NCBI RefSeq assembly: GCF_902143375.2
Contig: NZ_CABFVA020000065.1
Coordinates: 1 to 64,000 of the forward strand
Source: Methylacidimicrobium tartarophylax
GTDB lineage: Bacteria > Verrucomicrobiota > Verrucomicrobiia > Methylacidiphilales > Methylacidiphilaceae
Length of the DNA stretch: 64,000 nt
Reading direction: 5' to 3'
The position numbers and the translations under genes are program-made. This document shows, piece by piece, positions 51,558 through 60,248 of this stretch. The notes under the pieces were generated by a model. The model was not told the DNA's origin, did no database searches, and saw nothing but the letters and a program-made list of their open reading frames with translations. The number at the start of each line of letters is the position of its first letter. Positions within the stretch are counted from its first letter, which is position 1.

Positions 51558-51737
51558 CCGAGCTAGGAAAGAGTGTAGAGGGATTCCAGCAAAGGCAAAG
51601 TTCTTTCTCCGCGGAGGATCGTCCCAGAATTTATGTTGACCTTCCCCGTGCTCTAAAAAGAATAGCAGGAGCTTGGCTCTGCCGGCAGAGAGCCGCGGTC
51701 GTTGCGGAAAACCGGCAGCAGGGGAAACATTTGCCAG

Positions 51738-51809
51738 GGCAGGGTAGCTCAGCGGCAGAGCAGGGGTTTCATAAGCCCTTGGTCGAGAGTTCGATTCTCT
51801 CCCCTGCCA
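51738..51809 (+). tRNA. tRNA with CAT anticodon (elongator Met, or Ile after lysidine modification)
   Basis: Acceptor GGCAGGG/CCCTGCC, D-arm GCTC/GAGC, anticodon loop TTCATAA in a stem with two G-U pairs (anticodon CAT) and T-arm GAGAG-TTCGATT-CTCTC, discriminator A, no CCA. A G1-C72 pair excludes the initiator type. CAT tRNAs split into elongator Met and Ile(CAU), which cannot be told apart securely by eye; Met is the default. Divergent from tRNA-Pro, 180 bp away. Confidence 0.9.
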
Positions 51810-51995
51810 GAGGAAGGGCGGAAGGTGACAACGGCTGCATTCGCAGTTTTGTTCGTCCTTCGCGCCAAAAGGCTTGTTGGCTCGGAGGGGCTGTGTTAGC
51901 CGGTCTTTTATTAGGAGAGGAGACCTCTCGCAACGGGTGAGAACCGGATGGGAGGGTTGCTTCCTTGTAGAACCGCGGGGATATAAGGTTAAAGA

Positions 51996-52649
51996 ATGGC
52001 GAATCTCTTCGGGAAAGCGGCCAATGAGCTTCCACCGAAGATCGTCGTCGGAATTCTCATCATCGGCGTTCTGACGGTCGCCGGAATCGCGTATTACTTT
52101 ACTCCGAAGTACACGCGGGTGGGCTACATGCCGAAGCAGCCGATCCCCTTCGATCACTCCCTGCATGTAACCGGTCTTGGACTCGATTGCCGCTTCTGTC
52201 ACAGCTTTGTGGAAAAGAGCGGCTTTTCCAACATCCCGACGACCCAGACCTGCATGGCTTGTCACCGGATGGTCAAAGCCGACAGTCCGAAGCTGGCCGA
52301 GTTGCGGGAGAGCTGGGAGAGTGGGGAGCCCGTGCGATGGGCTCGGATCTATCAACTGCCGGATTACGTCTATTTCGACCACTCCGCCCATGTGAACCGC
52401 AGCGTGAGCTGCTTCAGTTGCCATGGGGAGGTGAACTTGATGAGGACGGTTTATCACAAGACGCCCCTGAGCATGAGCTGGTGTCTGGATTGTCATCGAA
52501 ATCCGGAATACTTCCTTCGCCCTGAGGACAAGGTATTTGATCTGGCTTGGACACCGCCGACCGGGCAGCAGCAGATCGAGATGGGGATACATCTGGTCGA
52601 GCAGGAGAAAATCAAGCCGTCGGAGAACTGCTCGGCTTGTCACCGGTAG
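51996..52649 (+). CDS. actA: Alternative complex III subunit ActA (pentaheme cytochrome c)
   Basis: ACIII oxidises membrane quinol and passes electrons to cytochrome c or directly to an oxidase. 217 residues with one N-terminal transmembrane anchor (~17-34, VVGILIIGVLTVAGIAY) and five CxxCH motifs: CRFCH (65), CMACH (86), CFSCH (139), CLDCH (163) and CSACH (212). Additional His in FDHSLHVTGLGLDC and FDHSAHVNRSVSC can serve as second axial ligands. Preceded by ATAAGGTTAAAG. First gene of the operon; the 186 bp between tRNA-Met and this gene should hold the promoter. Confidence 0.95.
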   Translation: MANLFGKAANELPPKIVVGILIIGVLTVAGIAYYFTPKYTRVGYMPKQPIPFDHSLHVTGLGLDCRFCHSFVEKSGFSNIPTTQTCMACHRMVKADSPKLAELRESWESGEPVRWARIYQLPDYVYFDHSAHVNRSVSCFSCHGEVNLMRTVYHKTPLSMSWCLDCHRNPEYFLRPEDKVFDLAWTPPTGQQQIEMGIHLVEQEKIKPSENCSACHR

Positions 52650-52673
52650 CAGGTCGAAGAAAAAGGGGAACGG

Positions 52674-55600
52674 ATGGATGTGAGGAAAATCAGGCCGAGC
52701 GCGCACAAGGGCGATGCCTTCCCTCCCGGTACGGGAGCATCTCAGCTCGATGCAACCGAGCCGCCGCAGGATTTCGCCTGGGATCCGATCAACCGCCGGA
52801 CCTTTCTCCGGCTCATGGGGGCTTCTTTCGCCCTTGGCGGAGTCGGCTTGGCCGGCTGTCGACGTCCGGAGGGCCATCTGGTCCCGTATACGGCCAGTCC
52901 CGAGTGGGTGGTGCCCGGGAAGCCGCTGCTTTATGCGACGGTCGCCCCCGCTCCCTATGGGGGCGTTCCGCTTTTTGTGACGACCTACGAGGGCCGGCCC
53001 ACGCATCTTCAGGCAAACCGGCTCTTCTCCGACGCGGGACTGACCCCGCAGATGCAAGCTTCGATCCTGGATCTCTACGATCCGGATCGGGCGGCAGGCT
53101 TTCAGCACAACGCCTATCCCACGACCCGCGAGCGGTTTGTAGACGTTTTCAGCAAAGAAAGCGCTGCCTGGCGCGAAAGGAAGGGAGCCGGGCTCGCCGT
53201 CTTGGTTGAACCGACCGTTTCTCCGACCATCTCCTCGCTGCGGGCGGAATTTCAGCGGTGCTTCCCGGAAGCGCTCCTCTGTTCCTATGACCCCGTGGGA
53301 AACGGAGACCGTTTCGCGGCCACCCAGTCGCTTTTCGACAAGCGGTTGACTCTTCTTCCCCGCTGGGCGGAAGCGGACGTGATCCTTTCGGTGGGGTGCG
53401 ACTTCGCCTCGGCAGACGCGGAAGGGCCTTGGGCCGTGAACGGCATCGCGGCACGCCGCAGGCTGCAGAATCCCGGCGACGAGATGAGCCGGATCTATGT
53501 CCTGGAGGATCGGCTGACTTCCACAGGAGCGATCGCGGATCATCGACTCGCTCTGAAGGCAGGGGATCAGCCCGCCGTCCTCGCGCTGATCGCTCGGGAG
53601 TTGGGAGCGACGGGCCTATCCCAACTGGAGCCGTTTGGCCGGGCGGCGGGCGACGCCTGGGGTGAGCCGGTTCGAAAGTGGGCGAGAGAAGCAGCCCGGG
53701 ACTTGGCGGGAGCCAAGCGGCCCCTGGTGGTGGTGGGTCGGGAATATCCGTTACCTGTTCACCTGCTCGTCCTGGCCATCAACACCGCGTTCGAAAAGCG
53801 ATCGGCTCTCGACCTGATTCCCGCCCTGGAGGACGAGGCACGGTCGATCGAGTCGGTCGCAGAAGAGATCCGCAAGGAGAATGTCCGGTCGCTTATCATT
53901 CTCGGAGCCAATCCCGTCTATACGGCACCCGTGGAGCTGGATTGGCTCCGGCTCCAGCGGAGCGTGCCGGAGGTGATTCATTTCGGATTGTTGGCGGATG
54001 AGACGGCACTGGTCAGCCACTGGCATGCTCCCCTGGCTCACTATCTGGAGAGTTGGGGGGATGCGCTCGCTCCCGACGGCACCTATCTGAGCGCACAGCC
54101 GATGATTTTTCCTCTTTTTGGCTCTCTCTCGGAGCTCGATGTCTTCGCGTCTCTGTGCGGGGAAGCCGATGCCCTGGCCCTTCCGGAAGAGGCGAGCCCC
54201 ATGCAGCTTGCGCAGCCGCCGCTGGCGGGAGGACCGCCCTTGTTGCCGCTGCCCGCGGTCGCAAGACGGGTGCAAGAGAACTTTGGCGTGATTTGCCGTG
54301 TTGAGGAGAAGGACCGGGCGGAGGCCTGGCGGCGATGCCTGCACGATGGCTTCTGGCCGGGAAGCAGCCCCAGTCCCCTCTCCTCGGAGCCGAACTGGGA
54401 TCGGGCGCAGCAGGTGGTTCTGAAAGGGCTTGTGTCCAGTCCGGCAACGGACCGGCTCGATCTCTCCTTCTATCCCTGCCCGAAGATCGGGGATGGACGC
54501 TATGCTAACAACGGCTGGCTGCAAGAGCTACCGGACTTCATCACGAAGCTGACTTGGGACAACGCGCTCCTTCTTGGGCCCGGGACGGCTCGCAGGCTCG
54601 GACTGCAGCCCGGCGGGGGAGATTCTCGGCAGGCGGAGCTGGTGATCGTGGAGGTGGACGGACGGCGGTTGGAAGCTGCGGCGATCGTGGTTCCCGGTCA
54701 TGCGGAGAACGCGCTTTCGATCTCCTTGGGATATGGGCGATCCTTCGGTGGACGAGTGGCGCAAGGCCACGGCTTCAACGCCTACTCGGTTCGTTCTCTG
54801 AAAACCCGGCATTTCGCCGCCGGGGTTTCAGTAAGCAGCACCGGAAAGAGTTATCCGATCGCGCAGTCCCAACTTCATGGAGATCCGGGCGACCGTGGCC
54901 TGGTGCGGGAGGGGAACCTCGCGGAGTACCGGGCGGTGCCGGATTTTGCCAAGAGAGAGGACGAAGAAGCGCGGTCGGTGCCGGAAGTCTCGATTTATCC
55001 CAACCCATACGGTGCCAAACAGTCCGGGCCCGCGTACACGGACGGAGTCAGTAAGGGCGCTTACCAATGGGGGATGGTCATCGATCTGGGAAGCTGTGTC
55101 GGCTGCAATGCCTGCGTCATCGCCTGCCAGAGTGAGAACAGCGTTCCGATCGTCGGCAAAGGGCAGGTGCGCCGTGGACGGATCATGCAGTGGATTCGTA
55201 TCGATCGCTATTACTCCGGCTCTGAAGCGGACCTACGGGTGACTCCCGAGCCGATGCTCTGTCAGCAGTGTGAGAATGCTCCTTGCGAAACCGTCTGTCC
55301 TGTGAACGCCACCGTGCACAGCGATGAAGGCTTGAACGTAATGGCCTACAACCGCTGCATCGGGACGCGGGCATGCGCCGCGAACTGCCCCTACAAGGTG
55401 CGTCGCTTCAATTTCTTTGATTACAACAAGCGAGACGTTTTGAAGACCAAGAAGATCGGACCCTGGTCGGTGGGGAATCTCTATCTAGGGCCGTTTGGGG
55501 ATCTTGGGAGTCCGCTGACGATCCAGATGCAGAGAAATCCGAACGTCACCGTTCGGATGCGCGGGGTCATGGAAAAGTGCACCTTTTGCGTGCAACGCGT

Positions 55601-55925
55601 GGAAGAAGCGAAGATCGCCACCCTGGTGCGGGCTCGTGACAGCGTGCCACAGCCCATCCCTCGGGATGGCGTGCGGACCGCTTGCCAGGAGGCTTGTCCC
55701 GCGGGAGCAATCGTTTTTGGGGATCTGGCCGATCCGGAAAGCCGAGTTTCTCGCTGGAAGGCGGACTCGCGCGCCTACCGGGTGTTGGAATATCTCAATG
55801 TTCGTCCACGGGTCTCCTATCTGGCGCGTGTTCGCAACCCGAATCCTGCTCTCGTAACAGGGGAAGCGCGCCACGAGTCGGGAGAGTCGGGCGAAGCGCA
55901 GCGCAAGGGCCCGCATGCGGGCTGA
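52674..55925 (+). CDS. actB: Alternative complex III subunit ActB (molybdopterin-oxidoreductase-like with iron-sulfur domain)
   Basis: 1083 residues. Twin-arginine-type signal NRRTFLRLMGASFALGGVGL near residue 40-60, so Tat export. Residues ~70-700 resemble the molybdopterin oxidoreductase fold that in ACIII carries no Mo cofactor. The C-terminal quarter is an NrfC-like ferredoxin domain with GSCVGCNACVIACQSENS, CQQCENAPCETVCPVNATVH, CIGTRACAANCPYKVRRFNF and CTFCVQRVEEAKIA...ACQEACPAGAIVFGD, giving three [4Fe-4S] and one [3Fe-4S] clusters. CIGTRAC replaces the common CIGTRYC. Starts 24 bp after actA. Confidence 0.95.
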   Translation: MDVRKIRPSAHKGDAFPPGTGASQLDATEPPQDFAWDPINRRTFLRLMGASFALGGVGLAGCRRPEGHLVPYTASPEWVVPGKPLLYATVAPAPYGGVPLFVTTYEGRPTHLQANRLFSDAGLTPQMQASILDLYDPDRAAGFQHNAYPTTRERFVDVFSKESAAWRERKGAGLAVLVEPTVSPTISSLRAEFQRCFPEALLCSYDPVGNGDRFAATQSLFDKRLTLLPRWAEADVILSVGCDFASADAEGPWAVNGIAARRRLQNPGDEMSRIYVLEDRLTSTGAIADHRLALKAGDQPAVLALIARELGATGLSQLEPFGRAAGDAWGEPVRKWAREAARDLAGAKRPLVVVGREYPLPVHLLVLAINTAFEKRSALDLIPALEDEARSIESVAEEIRKENVRSLIILGANPVYTAPVELDWLRLQRSVPEVIHFGLLADETALVSHWHAPLAHYLESWGDALAPDGTYLSAQPMIFPLFGSLSELDVFASLCGEADALALPEEASPMQLAQPPLAGGPPLLPLPAVARRVQENFGVICRVEEKDRAEAWRRCLHDGFWPGSSPSPLSSEPNWDRAQQVVLKGLVSSPATDRLDLSFYPCPKIGDGRYANNGWLQELPDFITKLTWDNALLLGPGTARRLGLQPGGGDSRQAELVIVEVDGRRLEAAAIVVPGHAENALSISLGYGRSFGGRVAQGHGFNAYSVRSLKTRHFAAGVSVSSTGKSYPIAQSQLHGDPGDRGLVREGNLAEYRAVPDFAKREDEEARSVPEVSIYPNPYGAKQSGPAYTDGVSKGAYQWGMVIDLGSCVGCNACVIACQSENSVPIVGKGQVRRGRIMQWIRIDRYYSGSEADLRVTPEPMLCQQCENAPCETVCPVNATVHSDEGLNVMAYNRCIGTRACAANCPYKVRRFNFFDYNKRDVLKTKKIGPWSVGNLYLGPFGDLGSPLTIQMQRNPNVTVRMRGVMEKCTFCVQRVEEAKIATLVRARDSVPQPIPRDGVRTACQEACPAGAIVFGDLADPESRVSRWKADSRAYRVLEYLNVRPRVSYLARVRNPNPALVTGEARHESGESGEAQRKGPHAG

Positions 55926-55951
55926 GTAGAAGGACAAAAGAAGGAATTAGG

Positions 55952-57964
55952 ATGCCGATCGCAGAGAAAACCGTCGAAAAGGCAGAGAGCGGACGGGCGC
56001 TCTTGGCGCGTCCGGAGCTCGTCTTGAACCAGAGAGAAGCCTCGTGGGTGAACGATACGGTCTGCGCGGTCGTGGAAAAGCCGGCGCCGCTCTGGTGGTG
56101 GGTGGCGGCGGGGGCTTTTGGTCTCCTGGCGGCCGCGGTTCCCCTGGTCGTGGTCTACTTCATCAGTACGGGCTTGGGGGTCTGGGGACTGCAGAGCCCC
56201 GTCTTTTGGGGGGTTGCAATTCTCAATTTCGTCTTTTGGATCGAGATCGGTCATGCCGGCACCTTGATCTCGGCGATCTTGCTCTTCACGCGCCAACGGT
56301 GGCGCAACTCCGTGAATCGGGCAGCCGAGGCGATGACGATCTTCGCGGTCCTTTGTGCAGCGGTCTTTCCGCTCTTTCACATCGGTCGGCAATGGATGTT
56401 CTGGTACATGGTGCCCGTACCGGAGTCGTATGCGATCTGGCAGAATTTTCGCGCTCCGCTGCTCTGGGACGAGTTTGCCGTGGGAACCTATTTTACCGTC
56501 TCTTGCCTATTCTGGTATTTCGGTCTGCTGCCGGACATCGCCTCCCTTCGGGATCGGGCAACCAAACTTTGGAAGAAGCGGCTCTATCATGTTCTCTGCT
56601 GGGGATGGACGGGTTCCCTTCGCGCTTGGCGTCATTACGAAGCGGGGTATCTCTGCATCGCCGGCGTGGTCAGCGTGCTCGTGATCTCCGTGGCCTCTGT
56701 GGTCTCGACCGATTTCGCGACGACCGTATTGCCGGGATGGCATACGACCATCTTTCCGCCGGATTTCATTACGGGGGCCATCTTCAGCGGCTTTGCGATG
56801 ATCGTCACGCTCATGGTCCCGTTGCGCGCGGCCTATCCTGGCCTAAAAGATATGATTACGGGGAAGCACCTGGACAACATGGCAAAGGTGCTCTTGGCGA
56901 CCGGATCGCTCGTCGGCTATTCCTATTTGATCGAGCTCTTCATGGCGTGGTACGGGGCCAACCCCTATGAGCGGTACACTTTCTGGAATCGGATCACGGG
57001 CCCGGACCGGTCCACCTACTTCGCCATGTTCGGGTTCAACGTGATCCTGCCCCAAATCTTCTGGTTCCGCTTTTGCCGGTCCCATCCGTGGATTCTCTGG
57101 ACGAGCTCGGTGCTCATCAACGTGGGCATGTGGTTTGAGCGGTACTCGATCATCGTCGTCAGTCTTGAGCGGGATTTCCTGCCCGCCTCTTGGCGCCACT
57201 ATCTGCCAACCTGGGTGGATTGGGGTCTCTTCTTCGGCAGCGTCGGGCTCTTCTTTTTCCTGTTCCTGCTCTTTCTGCGCGTCTTGCCCTCCATCTCGGT
57301 CGCCGAGATCAAGACGCTGCTGGCGAAGCCGAAGAGGCAGCGAACTCTGGAAGTGGCGGCGCAAGAGTACGGGTTTCCGCCGGGCAAGGAGATCTACGGC
57401 TTGGGTGCCGAATTTTCTTCGGAAGAGGAGTTACGGAGGGCGAGCGAAGAGACGAGAAAGAAAGGATACGTCTGGTGGGATGCCTACGCTCCCTATCCCA
57501 TTCACGGCATGGAACGGGCCATGCGGCTTTCCAAGTCTCGCGTCTCCTTCTTCGTGCTGATGGGAGGTCTGCTCGGTCTGTTCATCGGGATCGCTATGGT
57601 GACGGCCACCTCGATCCCAAGGCCCCAGCTTCTCCAGAGCCTCACCACAGGTCAGCTGCAGGGCCTCTTCTACGCGACCGTCGTTCAGGGCAAGCCGTAC
57701 TTCAGCCTTCCCGCTTTTGTCCCTGTGCTGCTGGAGCTCACCATCCTCTTCGCGGCCTTCAGCGGCTTTCTGGCCGTGGTTTTTCTCGCCCGGCTCCCGC
57801 GGCCGCATCATCCGGTCTGGAACTGGGGAGAACTCTCGCGGCGGGCAACCGACGACGGTCTATTCCTCGTCATCGAAGCCAGGGATCCTGCGTTCTCTCC
57901 CGCAGAGAGTCGCAAATTCCTGGAGAGCTTGGGCGGAAGACGGCTCACCTTTATTCCTCGATAG
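55952..57964 (+). CDS. actCD: Fused alternative complex III subunits ActC and ActD
   Basis: 670 residues. Residues 1-~460 are ActC, an NrfD/PsrC-like integral membrane subunit with about ten helices and the quinol-binding region (LVLNQREASWVNDTVCAVVE at the start; WIEIGHAGTLISAILLFTRQ; FHIGRQWMFWYMVPVPESY; FNVILPQIFWFRFC). After a soluble linker (AEIKTLLAKPKRQRTLEVAA), ~515-670 match ActD/DUF3341: KGYVWWDAYAPYPIHGMERA, two helices (SFFVLMGGLLGLFIGIAMV; LPAFVPVLLELTILFAAFSG) and LARLPRPHHPVWNWGELSRR. Elsewhere these are usually separate genes. No stop or restart is seen at the joint. Overlapping frames upstream to 55682 lie inside actB and are discarded. Confidence 0.9.
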   Translation: MPIAEKTVEKAESGRALLARPELVLNQREASWVNDTVCAVVEKPAPLWWWVAAGAFGLLAAAVPLVVVYFISTGLGVWGLQSPVFWGVAILNFVFWIEIGHAGTLISAILLFTRQRWRNSVNRAAEAMTIFAVLCAAVFPLFHIGRQWMFWYMVPVPESYAIWQNFRAPLLWDEFAVGTYFTVSCLFWYFGLLPDIASLRDRATKLWKKRLYHVLCWGWTGSLRAWRHYEAGYLCIAGVVSVLVISVASVVSTDFATTVLPGWHTTIFPPDFITGAIFSGFAMIVTLMVPLRAAYPGLKDMITGKHLDNMAKVLLATGSLVGYSYLIELFMAWYGANPYERYTFWNRITGPDRSTYFAMFGFNVILPQIFWFRFCRSHPWILWTSSVLINVGMWFERYSIIVVSLERDFLPASWRHYLPTWVDWGLFFGSVGLFFFLFLLFLRVLPSISVAEIKTLLAKPKRQRTLEVAAQEYGFPPGKEIYGLGAEFSSEEELRRASEETRKKGYVWWDAYAPYPIHGMERAMRLSKSRVSFFVLMGGLLGLFIGIAMVTATSIPRPQLLQSLTTGQLQGLFYATVVQGKPYFSLPAFVPVLLELTILFAAFSGFLAVVFLARLPRPHHPVWNWGELSRRATDDGLFLVIEARDPAFSPAESRKFLESLGGRRLTFIPR

Positions 57965-57977
57965 GCGTCCGGGAATC

Positions 57978-58589
57978 ATGCGTACCTTCCTTTTGCTGCT
58001 CGCTTGCCTTGTTTTTGCGATCGTCAGCGTGACGGGATTCCGCGGCACCATGACGACGAGAAACCCCATCGAGATCTTTCCCGACATGGTCCGACAGGCA
58101 AAAGTGAAGGAGCAGGCTTCCAGCTTCTTCTTTCCGGATCAACGGGCCAGCCGTTACCCTGTCTCCGGAACGGTGTCGAGGGGCGATGCCGTGGACGATC
58201 CCTATCGGAACACCGGAATGATCGGGGACCACTGGGGCGAGGGCATTCCCATTGCCCTGACCGCGGAAACCCTGAGATCCGGGAAAGAGCGTTTCGGAAT
58301 CTTTTGCACCGCTTGTCACGGAGCGACGGGATCCGGAAACGGCATTGCGACCCAATATGGCCTTGTCGGAGTGCCCAATTATCATGCCGAGCATGCCCGG
58401 CAGATGCCGGATGGCCAGATCTTCTACGTGATCACTCACGGACAAGGACTGATGCTCGGGTATGGCGCCAATCTGAGCGTTGAGGAACGCTGGGCCATCG
58501 TCGCCTACATCCGCGCTTTGCAGCTCAGTCAGAGTGCGACGCTTGCGGACGTGCCGATTGCGGAGCGGCAGCAGCTCGAAGGGAAATAG
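57978..58589 (+). CDS. actE: Alternative complex III subunit ActE (monoheme cytochrome c)
   Basis: 203 residues starting 14 bp after actCD. N-terminal hydrophobic anchor or lipoprotein-like leader (RTFLLLLACLVFAIVSVTGF, containing a Cys). TRNPIEIFPDMVRQAKVKEQ is the ActE recognition segment. One CxxCH, CTACHGATGSGNG, and the distal Met ligand probably in the ITHGQGLMLGYGANLSVEER region. Carries electrons outward from ActA/ActB. Confidence 0.92.
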   Translation: MRTFLLLLACLVFAIVSVTGFRGTMTTRNPIEIFPDMVRQAKVKEQASSFFFPDQRASRYPVSGTVSRGDAVDDPYRNTGMIGDHWGEGIPIALTAETLRSGKERFGIFCTACHGATGSGNGIATQYGLVGVPNYHAEHARQMPDGQIFYVITHGQGLMLGYGANLSVEERWAIVAYIRALQLSQSATLADVPIAERQQLEGK

Positions 58590-58591
58590 CG

Positions 58592-59800
58592 ATGGGTCAC
58601 ACCGAACCTGCGTCAGAGGTGCGCGAGGCCGTTCCGCTTCCGGCAGGAAAGTGGAAAAGGCTCGCCGTTCTCCTTCAAGGAGTGGGCATTCTGTTTCTCG
58701 CCGGCTCCTTTGCCGGGGCCTGGTGGCACCCGAAGGAATTCTTTCATAGCTGGCTCTTTTCCTTCTTTTTCTTCTTTAGCCTCTGCTCCGGCGCCCTCTT
58801 CTGGGTGCTGCTGCACTACGTGACCAATGCGGGATGGGGAGTCGTCGTCCGCCGGCAAGCGGAAAACCTCGCCAGTCTCTTTCCATGGGTCGCCCTCTTC
58901 TTCCTGCCGATCCTTTGGGACGCATTCCGGGGCCACCATCTCTACGAGTGGACGAGCCCGGCCCTTGCCCATGATCCGGCCCTTCTTGCGAAATCCGCGT
59001 ATCTGAATCTCCCGTTTTTCGGTATCCGAGCGATCTTCTATTTTGCCTTTTGGATCCTTGCGGCGCGCTTTTTTTGGAATAGTTCACGACTCCAGGACAG
59101 CGACCGGGACCCGTGGCGCACGGTCCGGATGCAAAAGTTTTCCTACGGGCTGCTTGTGGTCTACGGCGCTTGCATGACCTTTGCCGCGATCGACTGGCTG
59201 ATGGGTCTCGACTTCCGGTGGAGCTCGACGCTCTGGGGCGGCTTCGTCCTCGTGGCGGCGGCGGGAGCAAGCCTTGCTCTCTGGATTCTCATCATCCTCT
59301 GGCTGCGGGAAAGGCATCACCTTCCGCAGGTGAACGAGGAGCATCTCCATCTCATGGGCAAGCTTCTATTCGCCTTCACCGCCCTCTGGGCCTACTTCGC
59401 CTTCAGTCAGTATATGCTCATCTGGTATGCCAACGTCCCTGAGGAGACCTATTTCTTCATTCGGCGCAACTTCGGAAGCTGGAACTGGTTGGCGATCGGA
59501 CTGGTTCTCGGCCGTTTCTTCGTGCCGTTTCTGCTTCTGCTGCCGCAATGGACCAAGCGCAACCCGCGGACCCTCGCTCTGGCCGCCGGTTGGGTTCTCT
59601 GGATGCAGGCAGTCGAGCTCTACTGGCTGATTCTTCCGGGAGTTTTCGAAAAGGCGGTTGCCATCGGATGGCTCGAGATCGCAGTGTGGGCCGGAATGGG
59701 ATGTCTCATGGCGGGTGCATTCCTGCGACGGCTCCTCTCGTGCGAGCTCTATCCTTTACATGACCCGCGCTTGCAGGAATCGGTGGAGGTGATCAGCTAG
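58592..59800 (+). CDS. actF: Alternative complex III subunit ActF (integral membrane, quinone-binding-type)
   Basis: 402 residues and about ten transmembrane helices. RLAVLLQGVGILFLAGSFAG, HSWLFSFFFFFSLCSGALFW, TFAAIDWLMGLDFRWSSTLW, FAFTALWAYFAFSQYMLIWY, ANVPEETYFFIRRNFGSWNW and PLHDPRLQESVEVIS are typical of ActF. It is paralogous in architecture to ActC but shorter. Starts 2 bp after actE, so the two are coupled. Confidence 0.92.
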   Translation: MGHTEPASEVREAVPLPAGKWKRLAVLLQGVGILFLAGSFAGAWWHPKEFFHSWLFSFFFFFSLCSGALFWVLLHYVTNAGWGVVVRRQAENLASLFPWVALFFLPILWDAFRGHHLYEWTSPALAHDPALLAKSAYLNLPFFGIRAIFYFAFWILAARFFWNSSRLQDSDRDPWRTVRMQKFSYGLLVVYGACMTFAAIDWLMGLDFRWSSTLWGGFVLVAAAGASLALWILIILWLRERHHLPQVNEEHLHLMGKLLFAFTALWAYFAFSQYMLIWYANVPEETYFFIRRNFGSWNWLAIGLVLGRFFVPFLLLLPQWTKRNPRTLALAAGWVLWMQAVELYWLILPGVFEKAVAIGWLEIAVWAGMGCLMAGAFLRRLLSCELYPLHDPRLQESVEVIS

Positions 59801-59814
59801 GAGGAGGATTGGGG

Positions 59815-60228
59815 ATGCCGATCGAAAAGGATTACGCCCGAACCGCAGCGAAGGAAGATCGACCCAGCGCGGGAACGGGAGTCGCTCCGAGCGCGACGAC
59901 GTTCGTGTGGGTCCTGCTTCTTCTGGTCTTGCCGTCGATGGGTGTCTCCTTCCTCACCCGGAGTCTGGCGCAGGCGGAGGAAGAGGCTGCCAAACTGGGA
60001 CTGGCCGAGAGGGTCACCCGGCTGGAAGCCTTGCGAAAGGCGGATCGCGAAGCACTCGGCAGTTACCGGTGGATCGACCGCGACAAAGGGGTCATAGCGC
60101 TTCCCATCGAGCGAGCGATGGAGTTGGAAGAGGAGAAACTGAAAAGCAAGCCGGTCGGCCCATCGGCGGTCCTTCTTCCTGGCGCGCTGCTGCGGCAGCC
60201 CCCCCCTCCCTCCGCGCCGAAACCATGA
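59815..60228 (+). CDS. Small single-pass membrane protein between ACIII and the CcoN-like gene
   Basis: 137 residues from MPIEKDYART; AGGAGGATTGGGG is a strong ribosome-binding site for this ATG. One transmembrane helix (~29-50, TFVWVLLLLVLPSMGVSFLT), then a helical stretch (QAEEEAAKLGLAERVTRLEA). The C-terminal SYRWIDRDKGVIALPIERAM then ELEEEKLKSKP matches the W-x-D-x-x-x-G-V-x-x-x-P-I-x-x-A-M pattern of small proteins encoded next to respiratory oxidases. Likely an assembly or accessory subunit; no enzymatic role is visible. Stop overlaps the in-frame ATG at 60225 (ATGA). Confidence 0.7.
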   Translation: MPIEKDYARTAAKEDRPSAGTGVAPSATTFVWVLLLLVLPSMGVSFLTRSLAQAEEEAAKLGLAERVTRLEALRKADREALGSYRWIDRDKGVIALPIERAMELEEEKLKSKPVGPSAVLLPGALLRQPPPPSAPKP

Positions 60229-60248
60229 ACGAGAGGAGAACGGCAACC

